Shown piece after piece: positions 1 to 8,374 of a stretch of DNA of 44,714 nt. A program made the position numbers and the translations under genes. The notes under the pieces were generated by a model. It did no database searches. It was not told the origin of the DNA and worked only from the letters and a program-made list of their open reading frames with translations. The stretch's first letter is position 1. Each line of letters begins with the position of its first letter. The DNA is from an uncultured Caballeronia sp. (GTDB lineage: Bacteria; Pseudomonadota; Gammaproteobacteria; Burkholderiales; Burkholderiaceae), in NCBI GenBank assembly GCA_940588625.1, contig CALNPU010000007.1, forward strand, positions 1 to 44,714. The letters are read 5' to 3'.

Positions 1-581
1 TTTTCTTCGATGGGGACTCGTGTCGGGTTGAGCGTCTTCTTAAGTGCGTTGCAGCCTTTAAATTTGCTGCGCGTCCGGAATTCGATCGCAGCCGAGCCGA
101 GCAGCACGCCCTCTGTCGTCACGGCCAAGCTCGAATGCATCGGAATGCCGCATTGGCTCAGCGGCTTGTTGCGTCCATCTATCTTGCGAGTGCCGCTCTT
201 CCCGATAAATCCAATACGCTCTGGCTGCTCGCGCCGATACGAAAACGTCGTCGTATCTCGAAGAATAAGTATCGGGCCATCCGAACTTGCGAAACGCTCG
301 CTTGTCGCCCGAAAATGCCCGCTCAATATGTCCTGTTCGCTGACGTGATGGTTGGCGAAAAACCGATAAGCTGCTTTCGTACTTGCCCAATCCTGACAGG
401 CAAATGGAATGCTCCGGCCGATGCCCGTCCAGAACTGTTTGAGCAACAACTGAAAGCGTTTCTTCAGACGCTCGTCCCGGAAATTGCAGGCGGCATTCTC
501 TTTGTCCATCCACGTCTGCTCGTCTTCCGAAGGCATCGGACGACGAGGTAGGGAATCGCTTGGCGTTCCCCTTTTAGTCAT
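1..581 (-). pseudogene. IS4-family (Tn5-like) transposase, N-terminal part, runs off the left edge
   Basis: The minus strand reads continuously from an ATG at 581 to the window edge, about 193 residues of a family usually near 450. Recognisable stretches are FWTGIGRSIPFACQDWAS, AAYRFFAN, then DGPILILRDTTTFSY, which carries the first catalytic Asp region of the DDE fold, and GFIGKSGTRK. The visible part has no stop or frameshift. Whether the element is complete depends on sequence to the left. It lies directly beside a fragment of a different IS family, so this spot has received insertions more than once. I typed it as pseudogene only because the C-terminal catalytic residues are not visible. 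It could be an intact transposase. Confidence 0.8.
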
Positions 582-585
582 CTGA

Positions 586-747
586 TGCAGAGTCGGGTCC
601 TGGTTCGCACCGTCGTCGGCACAGCGGCCAATGTCCGCGACATCAATGCAGCCGAGGCGTTGCTGTACGGTCAGGAAACCGATGTGTACGCCGACGCCGG
701 ATATCGGGGCATAGAAAAGCGATGTGCGGCCGCTTCGGCGCGCTGGC
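586..747 (+). pseudogene. IS5-family transposase remnant
   Basis: The plus strand encodes RTVVGTAANVRDINAAEALL and then DVYADAGYRGIEKR. These match the central catalytic region of IS5-type transposases, around the second Asp of the DDE triad. A one-base shift near 597 separates it from the preceding AESG-like residues. About 50 codons remain of a protein normally 250-330 residues long, and no terminal inverted repeat was seen. The fragment stops exactly where the duplicated sdhC segment begins, so a rearrangement probably cut it there. Confidence 0.75.
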
Positions 748-828
748 GTCAGCAGAGATGACACCACGAGCACGACGATGGACGTCTGCTTGCCGCCTTC
801 CTTGCTCACTGCGCGATGGGTGTCGAGC
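748..828. repeat. 81-bp exact duplicate of an internal sdhC segment
   Basis: These 81 bases are identical, in the same orientation, to 5492-5572, which encode roughly residues 102-129 of SdhC near its C-terminal membrane helix. The copy has no start and no reading context of its own. It is bounded on the left by the IS5 remnant and on the right by the spacer before the gltA terminator. This is a direct observation. The mechanism, such as an IS-linked rearrangement or aberrant repair, is inferred. Confidence 0.95.
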
Positions 829-865
829 CAAACAGCAGGCAGGGAAATAATCAGGCCCAGAAATG

Positions 866-891
866 CAAAAAGCCCCGGCGAACACCCGCCG
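866..891 (-). terminator. Probable terminator of the sdh-gltA operon
   Basis: Read on the minus strand, about 30 bases after the gltA stop, a CGGCG / CGCCG hairpin with a short loop is followed by GGGC and five T residues. The position and shape fit Rho-independent termination for the leftward operon. The stem is short, so efficiency is uncertain. Confidence 0.55.
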
Positions 892-923
892 TGACTTTAC
901 TTCAAACCACTACTTACTGCAAC

Positions 924-2225
924 TTACCGCTTATCAATCGCCTTCGCTTCACGCGACGTCTCACCAATGAACAATTGACGCGGGCGGCCAATCTTCTGTT
1001 CCGGATCAGCAATCATTTCGTTCCACTGTGCAATCCAGCCAACCGTACGCGCCATTGCAAACACGCACGTAAACATGGCCGTCGGAATGCCCAGCGCGCG
1101 CTGAACAATACCCGAATAGAAGTCGACATTCGGATACAGCTTACGCGACACAAAGTACTCATCTTCCAGCGCGATCTTTTCCAGCGCCATGGCCAGCTTG
1201 AACAACGGGTCATCATGCAGACCGAGCTCTTCAAGCACTTCATGACACGTTTCACGCATCAGCTTCGCGCGCGGATCGTAGTTCTTATAAACGCGATGCC
1301 CGAAGCCCATCAGCTTCACGCCCGAATTCTTGTCCTTGACCTGCTTGATGAACCCAGGAATGTTGTCGACGGAACCGATCTCTTCCAGCATGTTCAGCGC
1401 GGCTTCATTCGCACCGCCATGCACCGGGCCCCAAAGACAAGTAATCCCTGCAGCAATACAAGCGAACGGATTCGCACCCGACGACCCAGCTAGACGCACG
1501 GTCGACGTGGACGCATTCTGCTCATGGTCCGCATGCAGGATCAGGATTCGATCCAGCGCGCGCACGAGCACATCGTTGACCTTGTACTCTTCACACGGAT
1601 TCGAGAACATCATGTGCATGAAGTTCGCGCTGTACGACAGGTCGTTCTTCGGATAAACGAACGGCTGGCCGATCGTAAACTTGTACGCCATCGCCACCAG
1701 CGTGGGCAGCTTCGCGATCATGCGAATAGCCGACACTTCACGATGACGCGGGTCGTTGATATTCAGCGAGTCGTGATAGAACGCCGACAGTGCACCGACA
1801 GCCACCACGAGCACCGCCATCGGGTGTGCATCGCGACGAAAACCGCGGTAGAAGAAATGCATCTGCTCGTGAACCATCGTGTGCTTCGTGACGGTTTCAA
1901 CGAAATCGGCCTTCTGCTGGACCGTCGGCAGATCGCCGTGCAGCAGCCCGTAGCAGGTCTCCATGAAGTCAGCCTTGACTGCGAGTTCCTCGATCGGATA
2001 CCCGCGATACAGCAACTCGCCCTTATCGCCGTCGATGTACGTAATTGCGGAATTGCACGCCGCCGTCGACATGAAGCTCGGATCGTACGTGAACTTGCCG
2101 GTCTGGCCGTACAGCTTGCGGATGTCGATTACGTCCGGGCCCAGGGTGCCCTTGTAGATCGGCATTTCAACGCTCGGCGAGTTGTCGCTGAACGATAGCG
2201 TGGCTTTAACATCTGACGGGGTCAT
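924..2225 (-). CDS. gltA: Citrate synthase (type II), intact
   Basis: The gene encodes 433 residues, the usual length for the hexameric bacterial type. The enzyme condenses oxaloacetate with acetyl-CoA in the cytoplasm as the first step of the TCA cycle. The N-terminal beta-rich domain with [16 protein letters not shown] is present. Active-site regions are [21 protein letters not shown] with the first catalytic His, [15 protein letters not shown] with the second His, and [10 protein letters not shown] with the catalytic Asp. It is the last gene of a leftward operon, about 75 bases after sdhE, and ends in TAA before a hairpin terminator. No disruption is visible. A second, damaged citrate-synthase-family gene (prpC) lies at 9410-10569. 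Confidence 0.97.
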   Translation of the reverse strand: MTPSDVKATLSFSDNSPSVEMPIYKGTLGPDVIDIRKLYGQTGKFTYDPSFMSTAACNSAITYIDGDKGELLYRGYPIEELAVKADFMETCYGLLHGDLPTVQQKADFVETVTKHTMVHEQMHFFYRGFRRDAHPMAVLVVAVGALSAFYHDSLNINDPRHREVSAIRMIAKLPTLVAMAYKFTIGQPFVYPKNDLSYSANFMHMMFSNPCEEYKVNDVLVRALDRILILHADHEQNASTSTVRLAGSSGANPFACIAAGITCLWGPVHGGANEAALNMLEEIGSVDNIPGFIKQVKDKNSGVKLMGFGHRVYKNYDPRAKLMRETCHEVLEELGLHDDPLFKLAMALEKIALEDEYFVSRKLYPNVDFYSGIVQRALGIPTAMFTCVFAMARTVGWIAQWNEMIADPEQKIGRPRQLFIGETSREAKAIDKR

Positions 2226-2300
2226 AGCACATCCTTAATCGAAGTATGGAAACAGGTTTTCGATAATTCGCACGACACTTGCATGACCGCATGGGCTGGC

Positions 2301-2573
2301 TCAGGCAGAGCGCAGCATCTCCAGCACGCGGGTCATATCCGGCGAGGCCAGTTCGCCATCCGGTTCCTTGCGTGCCAGCAGCAAGTCCATCAGGTCGTTG
2401 TCGCTCAGTTCCAGCAGTTGCGTCAGAACTCCAACGTCCGCGTTACTGAGGTCATGCTCATATCGGCTGAAAAAACGCTCGAAGATCAGATCGTTTTCCA
2501 GCAGACCGCACCGCGCGCGCCAGCGAAGGCGTGCGCGGCGTAGAGGGTCGGACTGATGCCCGGAGTCATTCAT
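2301..2573 (-). CDS. sdhE: SdhE/SDHAF2-type flavinylation factor, with altered RGxxE motif
   Basis: This 90-residue protein of the SdhE (YgfY/DUF339) family promotes covalent FAD attachment to SdhA. Its place between sdhB and gltA, 14 bases after sdhB, is typical of this lineage. I chose the ATG at 2573 because the family's N-terminus starts there. The longer in-frame extension would run back into sdhB. The signature RGxxE motif reads C-G-L-L-E here (residues 22-26), so the conserved Arg is Cys, encoded by TGC where CGC would be expected. The downstream helix (ENDLIFERFF) and the LLELSDNDLMDLLLARKEP segment are normal. The frame is otherwise intact. Confidence 0.9.
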   Translation of the reverse strand: MNDSGHQSDPLRRARLRWRARCGLLENDLIFERFFSRYEHDLSNADVGVLTQLLELSDNDLMDLLLARKEPDGELASPDMTRVLEMLRSA

Positions 2574-2587
2574 GACACAAGTCCTTC

Positions 2588-3292
2588 TCAGACAGCGCGG
2601 CGTACCATCAATTCTTTGATCTTGCCAATAGCATTCGTAGGATTCAGTCCCTTCGGGCACACATCGACGCAATTCATGATCGTATGGCAACGGAACAGAC
2701 GGTACGGATCTTCCAGGTTGTCGAGACGTTTACCTGTCGCTTCGTCACGGCTGTCCGCAATGAATCGATAGGCTTGCAACAAGCCCGCCGGACCCACAAA
2801 CTTGTCAGGGTTCCACCAAAAGCTCGGGCATGAAGTCGAGCAGCTAGCACAAAGAATGCACTCGTACAGGCCGTCGAGCTCGTCGCGCTCTTCAGGCGTT
2901 TGCAGACGCTCTTTTTCCGGCGGCGGCGTGTCGTTGATCAGGTACGGCTTGATCGAGTGATACTGGTTGAAAAACTGCGTGAAATCGCAAATCAGGTCGC
3001 GCACGACGGGCAGGCCCGGCAGCGGACGCAGCACGATCTTCTGCGGCAGGTCGTTCATGTTCTGCAAGCAGGCAAGACCGTTCTTGCCGTTGATGTTCAT
3101 GGCGTCCGAACCGCACACGCCCTCACGGCACGAGCGGCGGAACGACAGCGTTTCGTCGACCAACTTCAGCTTCAGCAGCGCATCCAGCAACATGCGCTCA
3201 TGCGAGTCAATCTCGATCTCGTACGTCTGCATGCGGGGTGCCGCGTCCTTGTCCGGATCGTAGCGGTAGATTTCAAAAGTACGCTTTGCCAT
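2588..3292 (-). CDS. sdhB: Succinate dehydrogenase iron-sulfur subunit, intact
   Basis: The gene encodes 234 residues, the normal length. SdhB passes electrons from the SdhA flavin to ubiquinone through three clusters. The 2Fe-2S ligands lie in [10 protein letters not shown] and GLAC. The 4Fe-4S ligands lie in [16 protein letters not shown]. The 3Fe-4S ligands lie in [14 protein letters not shown]. All expected cysteines are present. It starts 15 bases after the sdhA stop and is followed by sdhE, so it is co-transcribed in the sdhCDAB-sdhE-gltA unit. Confidence 0.97.
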   Translation of the reverse strand: MAKRTFEIYRYDPDKDAAPRMQTYEIEIDSHERMLLDALLKLKLVDETLSFRRSCREGVCGSDAMNINGKNGLACLQNMNDLPQKIVLRPLPGLPVVRDLICDFTQFFNQYHSIKPYLINDTPPPEKERLQTPEERDELDGLYECILCASCSTSCPSFWWNPDKFVGPAGLLQAYRFIADSRDEATGKRLDNLEDPYRLFRCHTIMNCVDVCPKGLNPTNAIGKIKELMVRRAV

Positions 3293-3307
3293 TTCGATTC
3301 CTTTGCC

Positions 3308-5077
3308 TTAGAAGGTACGCGCTTTCGGCGGCACCGATTCGACCGTCAGCGGCGTCATGTGCACCGGCTTGTAATCGAGCTTGTCGCCTTCGCTGAACCA
3401 CAGCGTGTGCTTCATCCAGTTGTTGTCGTCGCGATGTTCGAAGTCGCTGTGCGCATGCGCGCCGCGGCTTTCCTTGCGCGCTTCGACCGAGATCATGGTG
3501 GCACGCGCCACTTCGATCAGGTTCGCCAGTTCCAGCGCTTCGACCTTCGCGGTATTGAACACCTTCGACTTGTCCTTCAGGTGCACATGCTTCACGCGCT
3601 CGGACAATTCCTTGACCTTGTCCACACCTTCCGCCAACAGTTTCGACGTGCGGAACACGCCGGCATGCACCTGCATGGTCGAGCGGATGTCGCCCGCGAT
3701 CGATTGCGTGTATTCACCCGACGACGACTTCTCCAGCACGGCGAGGCGTTCAAGCGCAGCGTCGGCGGCAGCGGCCGGCAGCGGCTTGTGTTCCTTCATT
3801 TCCAGCGCATGCTTGATGATGTGGTTGCCGGCCGCGCGGCCGAACACCACCAGGTCCAGCAGCGAGTTCGTACCCAAGCGGTTCGCGCCGTGCACCGACA
3901 CGCACGAGCATTCGCCGACCGCGTAGAAGCCGTTGACCGGCTCACCCTTCAGCGTGCCCACGACCTGGCCGTGAATGTTCGTAGGAATGCCGCCCATCTG
4001 GTAATGGATGGTCGGCACGACCGGGATCGGCTCCTTGATGCAGTCGACGTTCGCGAACTTCATCGCAATCTCGCGGATCGACGGCAACCGCTTCATGATC
4101 GTCTCGTCGCCAATATGCGACAGGTCCAGCAAAACGTGGTCCTTGTTCGGACCCACACCGCGGCCTTCCTTGATTTCCTGGTCCATCGAGCGCGAAACGA
4201 AGTCGCGCGGCGCCAGATCCTTCAGCGTCGGCGCGTAGCGTTCCATGAAGCGCTCGCCGTCCGAATTGCGCAGGATTCCGCCTTCGCCACGCACGCCTTC
4301 GGTGATCAACACGCCCGCACCGGCCACGCCAGTCGGGTGGAATTGCCAGAATTCCATGTCCTGCAAGGCGATGCCCGAACGGGCCGCCATGCCAAGTCCG
4401 TCGCCGGTATTGATGAACGCGTTGGTCGATGCCGCGAAGATCCGGCCTGCGCCGCCCGTGGCGAACAACGTGGTTTTGCCTTCGAGAATGTGGACGTCGC
4501 CGGTTTCCATTTCGATGGCTGTCACGCCGAGCACGTCGCCGTCGGCGTCGCGGATCAGATCCAGCGCCATCCATTCAACGAAGAAGTGCGTCTTGGCTGC
4601 GACGTTCTGCTGGTACAGCGTGTGCAGCAATGCATGGCCGGTACGGTCGGCGGCGGCGCAGGCGCGTTGCACCGGCTTCTCACCGTAGTTCGCCGTGTGG
4701 CCGCCGAACGGACGTTGATAGATCGTGCCGTCCGCGTTACGGTCGAACGGCATGCCCATGTGTTCGAGTTCGTAAACGGCGCCGGGCGCTTCACGGCACA
4801 TGAATTCGATCGCATCCTGGTCGCCGAGCCAGTCGGAGCCCTTGATGGTGTCGTAGAAGTGGTAATGCCAGTTGTCTTCGCTCATGTTGCCGAGCGACGC
4901 GCCAATACCGCCTTGGGCTGCGACAGTGTGCGAACGCGTCGGGAAGACCTTCGACAGCACCGCGGCCGACAAGCCAGCGCGGACGAGTTGCAGCGACGCG
5001 CGCATGCCCGAACCACCTGCACCCACGATCACGACGTCGAAACGGCGACGCGGCAGGGACGTTTTAATTGCAGCCAT
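3308..5077 (-). CDS. sdhA: Succinate dehydrogenase flavoprotein subunit, intact
   Basis: The gene encodes 589 residues. SdhA oxidises succinate to fumarate on the cytoplasmic face of Complex II. The dinucleotide-binding GAGGSG lies at residues 19-24. RSHTVAAQGG holds His50, the covalent FAD attachment site served by SdhE. FWQFHPTG and RGEGGILRNSDGERF contain the substrate-binding His and Arg region. The C-terminal HxHSDFEHRDD motif is present. It starts 3 bases after the sdhD stop, with a purine-rich ribosome-binding site inside the end of sdhD, which suggests coupled translation. No frameshift or stop is present. Confidence 0.97.
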   Translation of the reverse strand: MAAIKTSLPRRRFDVVIVGAGGSGMRASLQLVRAGLSAAVLSKVFPTRSHTVAAQGGIGASLGNMSEDNWHYHFYDTIKGSDWLGDQDAIEFMCREAPGAVYELEHMGMPFDRNADGTIYQRPFGGHTANYGEKPVQRACAAADRTGHALLHTLYQQNVAAKTHFFVEWMALDLIRDADGDVLGVTAIEMETGDVHILEGKTTLFATGGAGRIFAASTNAFINTGDGLGMAARSGIALQDMEFWQFHPTGVAGAGVLITEGVRGEGGILRNSDGERFMERYAPTLKDLAPRDFVSRSMDQEIKEGRGVGPNKDHVLLDLSHIGDETIMKRLPSIREIAMKFANVDCIKEPIPVVPTIHYQMGGIPTNIHGQVVGTLKGEPVNGFYAVGECSCVSVHGANRLGTNSLLDLVVFGRAAGNHIIKHALEMKEHKPLPAAAADAALERLAVLEKSSSGEYTQSIAGDIRSTMQVHAGVFRTSKLLAEGVDKVKELSERVKHVHLKDKSKVFNTAKVEALELANLIEVARATMISVEARKESRGAHAHSDFEHRDDNNWMKHTLWFSEGDKLDYKPVHMTPLTVESVPPKARTF

Positions 5078-5080
5078 TCT

Positions 5081-5452
5081 TTACACTCTCCAGAGAATCT
5101 GTGCCGCGTAGCCAACGCATCCGACCAGCCAGAGGATTGTTAGTGCCTGCAGGAACAGGCGCAGCCCCATGGGCTTGGCGTAGTCCATCCAGATGTCGCG
5201 AATGCCGACCCACGCGTGATAAAAGAGCGAAAGCAAGGCCACGAAGGTGGCGAGCTTCATCCATTGCATGGCGAAAATGGATGCCCAGCCGTCGTACGAA
5301 AAATCACGCGCGCCGAAAAACCAGAACAGCAGGACCAACGTGTACAGGGCCATCACGACGGCGGTAATGCGTTGCGCCAGCCAGTCGCTCAAACCGTAGT
5401 GTGCGCCGACGACGAGGCGCTTGGGACCAATTCGATTGTTGTTCGCTGCCAT
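5081..5452 (-). CDS. sdhD: Succinate dehydrogenase membrane anchor subunit SdhD
   Basis: This 123-residue protein has three hydrophobic helices. GAHYGLSDWLAQRITA opens the first helix and carries the conserved Arg. LFYHAWVGIRDIWMDY is the family signature, with the Asp-Tyr pair near the quinone site. With SdhC it anchors Complex II and forms the heme b and ubiquinone pocket. It begins 2 bases after the sdhC stop, so the two are translationally linked. It appears intact. Confidence 0.93.
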   Translation of the reverse strand: MAANNNRIGPKRLVVGAHYGLSDWLAQRITAVVMALYTLVLLFWFFGARDFSYDGWASIFAMQWMKLATFVALLSLFYHAWVGIRDIWMDYAKPMGLRLFLQALTILWLVGCVGYAAQILWRV

Positions 5453-5454
5453 TC

Positions 5455-5877
5455 TCAGAAGACTCCAAAGAGTTTAAGCGCAACGACGATTGTCAGCAGA
5501 GATGACACCACGAGCACGACGATGGACGTCTGCTTGCCGCCTTCCTTGCTCACTGCGCGATGGGTGTCGAGCAGCAGGAAGCGGATGCCGGCGCAAAAGT
5601 GGAACAGGAAGGACCACGAAAGCACGAGGACGACGATCTTGACGAGGAGATTGGCGAGAAAGCCCTTGAAGGTGTCGAAACTGATCTCCGACGTCAAGCT
5701 TTGGTCCAGTAGATAGAGCAGAAACGGCAGCGATACGAATAGAAGCAGACCACTGATGCGGTGAAGAATCGAAACCTTTCCCGCTAGTGGCAAGCGGTAG
5801 GTTGCTAGCTGAGCAATTCCGATATTCCGGTACTCAGGTCTTGGTTTTTTTACGGCTTCAGCCATGCTAGACCCCAA
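5455..5877 (-). CDS. sdhC: Succinate dehydrogenase cytochrome b556 subunit SdhC
   Basis: The gene encodes 140 residues with three transmembrane helices. HRISGLLLF carries the conserved Ser and Arg of the quinone pocket. FHFCAGIRFLLLDTHR carries the axial His of heme b in the HxxxGxR motif. It is the first gene of the operon, and a plausible promoter lies just upstream. The segment 5492-5572 of this gene is copied exactly at 748-828, but this copy is the functional one because its frame is complete. The N-terminus MAEAVKKPRPEYRNIGI, starting four codons in, is an alternative start. Confidence 0.94.
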   Translation of the reverse strand: MGSSMAEAVKKPRPEYRNIGIAQLATYRLPLAGKVSILHRISGLLLFVSLPFLLYLLDQSLTSEISFDTFKGFLANLLVKIVVLVLSWSFLFHFCAGIRFLLLDTHRAVSKEGGKQTSIVVLVVSSLLTIVVALKLFGVF

Positions 5878-5909
5878 GTTATCACACTAGTCCACCATTT
5901 TAGCGCCTT

Positions 5910-5939
5910 TTTATATCGCGCTGCAGCGAAATGCCGCAA
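5910..5939 (-). promoter_or_regulatory. Candidate sigma-70 promoter for the sdhCDAB-sdhE-gltA operon
   Basis: On the minus strand a TTGCGG (-35) is followed, after an 18-base spacer, by TATAAA (-10). This would give a transcript start near 5903 and a 5' leader of about 25 bases before sdhC. The match is reasonable but not perfect. It is the best candidate I saw between sdhC and the regulator gene. Confidence 0.4.
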
Positions 5940-6014
5940 GAGGCTATTGCAAATCGCGTGAGAAAGGCTTTTACGGTACCCCCTGGGTTCGCCGCCAAGC
6001 CGTCCACGTCCCGT

Positions 6015-6803
6015 TCAACTCAAATCGTTTTGATAGTAATAGCCGTTCGTGACATACCATCCGCGCCGCACTTCCACCGGCCGGTCGCCATACGTGTACG
6101 ACACCCGCTCGACCGACAACAACGGTGACCCGACTGCCACGCCAAGCAGTTCCGTGACCGCGTCGTCTGCCCCCACCGCCCTGATTTTCTCCGATGCCCG
6201 GATCATGCGCGTGCCGAATTCTGTTTCGAACATTGCATAAAGCGGGCCTTTGTAATCTGCCAGGCGCTCAGCCGTCAGCCCGCGGAAAACCGCGCCGGGT
6301 AACCAGATTTCGTCGAAGATGGTGGTCTCACCGTCGAATTGCAGCAAGCGTTTGATGCACACGACCGGGTCGGCCGGCTTCAGGTCCAGTTGGCGAGCGA
6401 TCTCGGCGGGTGCGCGCAAACGGCGGCACTCCAGCAGTCGGCTCACGTGGGGATGAAGGTCGCCGTCTTCCGGCAGCAGTCGCAGAAAGCGGAACTGTAC
6501 GCGATCTTCGTTGTGCGTTGCAACAAATGTACCCTTGCCCTGACGGCGCACGAGCAGGTTGTCGGCGGCAAGTTCGTCGATGGCTTTGCGCACCGTTCCC
6601 TGGCTCACCTTGTAGCAGGCGGCCAGTTCGACTTCGCTGGGGATCATTTCGCCGGGCTTCCATTCGCCCGATTCAAGGCCTTGGGTAATCAGGGCCTTGA
6701 TCTGCTGGTATAGCGGGCTGAACGTTGGCGACGAAGCGGGCACGACTTCCGTCGCGCCGGCTGCGCCGGGAAGCTTCGTGGTGCTCGCTGGGTTCGAATT
6801 CAT
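6015..6803 (-). CDS. GntR-family (HutC/FarR subfamily) transcriptional regulator
   Basis: The gene encodes 262 residues and appears intact. The winged helix-turn-helix spans about residues 31-97. PSEVELAACYKVSQGTVRKA is the DNA-recognition segment, and RQGKGTFVATH is the wing typical of GntR proteins. The rest, about 110-258, matches a UTRA ligand-binding domain (RLLQFDGETTIFDEIWLP, PLLSVERVSY). It sits between the sdh-gltA operon and mdh, which it probably controls. A perfect 32-bp palindrome lies 48 bases upstream of its start. Its retention when almost every catabolic regulator here is broken supports a TCA role. The effector is unknown; an organic acid is a guess. Confidence 0.85.
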   Translation of the reverse strand: MNSNPASTTKLPGAAGATEVVPASSPTFSPLYQQIKALITQGLESGEWKPGEMIPSEVELAACYKVSQGTVRKAIDELAADNLLVRRQGKGTFVATHNEDRVQFRFLRLLPEDGDLHPHVSRLLECRRLRAPAEIARQLDLKPADPVVCIKRLLQFDGETTIFDEIWLPGAVFRGLTAERLADYKGPLYAMFETEFGTRMIRASEKIRAVGADDAVTELLGVAVGSPLLSVERVSYTYGDRPVEVRRGWYVTNGYYYQNDLS

Positions 6804-6851
6804 GCGCGCATTTCATCATAAAGCGCCAAGTCGCGTCTAGCGTTTTCCCTG

Positions 6852-6883
6852 GTATCATATGTCTTATATAAGACATATGATAC
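6852..6883. promoter_or_regulatory. Perfect 32-bp palindrome, probable operator of the GntR regulator
   Basis: The arm GTATCATATGTCTTAT is followed directly by its exact reverse complement with no spacer. The centre TCTTATATAAGA is AT-rich, like many GntR-family operators. It lies 48 bases upstream of the regulator and about 335 bases upstream of mdh, so it could serve both directions. A TTGACT at 6886-6891, with TACACG 17 bases further on, could be a weak rightward promoter touching it. The palindrome is observed. The operator role is inferred from position. Confidence 0.75.
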
Positions 6884-7218
6884 GGTTGACTTTGACCTGA
6901 TCGAATTCTACACGCCTTGGCGAGCAAGGGTTTGCGGGATGCTGCGCGTTTCATGTGGCGCACTCGGTGCGTCGGTCAACGCTGGCTACCCGAACGCCGC
7001 GAAAACTCCCTACCGCTCACCGCTTCAAGCCGAACGGCTTTCGTGTTCGCTGCCAGTGCCCCGCCCTTGCAACGCCCGCGCGCCCTCGAAAACGCGACGC
7101 CATTGGGTTTTCGGGGCGGCCCGCGCGTTCGATTCACTTGCTTCATCAGCGCTTCGCGTAACGCGCCTAAAATGGCGTTTTCCCCTAGCGTTTCACGCAT
7201 CTTTCAGGAGTGTTCTCA
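6884..7218. other. Non-coding leader between the palindrome and mdh
   Basis: This is a 335-base stretch with no recognisable gene. Open frames across it resemble nothing I know. It presumably holds the mdh promoter and 5' leader. The ribosome-binding site CAGGAG lies at its end, just before the mdh ATG. Confidence 0.5.
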
Positions 7219-8217
7219 ATGGCTAAGTCCGCAGCTAAGTCCGCAAAGCGCGTTGCCGTCACCGGCGCCGCAGGTCAAATCGGTTACTCGTTGCTGTTCC
7301 GCATCGCCAATGGCGACTTGCTGGGCAAGGATCAGCCGGTAATCCTTCAGTTGCTCGACCTGCCGCAGGCGCAAGGCGCCGTCAAAGGCATAGTCATGGA
7401 ACTGGAAGACTGCGCGTTCCCGCTGTTGGCCGGCGTGGTCGTGACCGACGACCCGAAGGTCGCATTCAAGGACGCCGACGTCGCATTGCTGGTCGGCGCC
7501 CGTCCCCGTTTGAAGGGCATGGAGCGTAAGGACCTGCTGTCTACCAACGCCGAGATCTTCACGGTGCAAAGCAAGGCGCTCAATGACGTGGCAAGCCGCG
7601 ACGTGAAGGTGCTCGTGGTCGGCAACCCGGCCAACACTAACGCTTACAGCGCAATGAAGTCGGCGCCGGATCTGCCGAAGAAGAACTTCACGGCCATGCT
7701 GCGCCTCGACCACAACCGAGCGCTGTCGCAACTGGCGTCGAAGTCGGGCAAGCCGGTCGCGTTGATCGAAAAGCTGGCTGTGTGGGGCAACCACTCGCCG
7801 ACCATGTACCCGGATTTCCGTTTCGCCACCGTGGATGGCCAATCATTGACCAAGCTGATCAACGACGACGAATGGAACCGCAACACGTTCATCCCGACCG
7901 TCGGCAAGCGCGGCGCGGCGATCATTGAAGCGCGTGGTTTGTCGTCGGCCGCGTCGGCAGCCAACGCGGCTATCGACCACGTGCGCGACTGGATGCTCGG
8001 CACGAACGGCAAGTGGGTCACCATGGGAATTCCGTCTGATGGTTCATACGAAATCCCGGAAGACATCATCTACGGCGTTCCCGTGACATGCGAAAACGGC
8101 GAATACAAGCGCGTGGAAGGCCTGGAAATCGACGCTTTCTCGCGCGAGAAGATGACGGGCACGCTGAACGAATTGCTCGAAGAGCGTGATGGCGTTGCGC
8201 ATCTGCTGGGCAATTAA
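7219..8217 (+). CDS. mdh: Malate dehydrogenase (NAD), intact
   Basis: The gene encodes 332 residues, of the cytosolic-type MDH used by Burkholderiales. It oxidises malate to oxaloacetate. [19 protein letters not shown] is the NAD-binding Rossmann loop. [15 protein letters not shown] is the mobile loop with a substrate Arg. [24 protein letters not shown] and [12 protein letters not shown] (catalytic His) are all present. I preferred the ATG at 7219 to the GTG at 7210 because a CAGGAG site sits at proper spacing and the family N-terminus begins there. Residue 278 is Glu in [10 protein letters not shown], where relatives usually have Gly. The gene is transcribed away from the sdh operon and followed by dead genes. 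Confidence 0.96.
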   Translation: MAKSAAKSAKRVAVTGAAGQIGYSLLFRIANGDLLGKDQPVILQLLDLPQAQGAVKGIVMELEDCAFPLLAGVVVTDDPKVAFKDADVALLVGARPRLKGMERKDLLSTNAEIFTVQSKALNDVASRDVKVLVVGNPANTNAYSAMKSAPDLPKKNFTAMLRLDHNRALSQLASKSGKPVALIEKLAVWGNHSPTMYPDFRFATVDGQSLTKLINDDEWNRNTFIPTVGKRGAAIIEARGLSSAASAANAAIDHVRDWMLGTNGKWVTMGIPSDGSYEIPEDIIYGVPVTCENGEYKRVEGLEIDAFSREKMTGTLNELLEERDGVAHLLGN

Positions 8218-8374
8218 ACTGGTCTAACAGTCTTTGCGTTTCACGCGAGCGCCTGGCCACAAGGCCGGCGCTTGCTGCTGATTCGAGTGCATTTGGTGTT
8301 TGACGTTTGACATAACGTCCGACCCACCCGAATCCGCGGTTTCCACCCTCTTTACATGCAACCCGACGCTGACG

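Noticed and set aside
2900..5143. 747-codon rightward open frame opposite sdhB-sdhA
   Set aside because: It is the antisense shadow of high-GC sdhB and sdhA, His/Arg/Val-rich with no family resemblance. The opposite strand encodes unmistakable Complex II subunits.
5931..6128. Small rightward ORF between sdhC and the regulator
   Set aside because: It overlaps the antisense of the GntR C-terminus and shows no start site or family signal.
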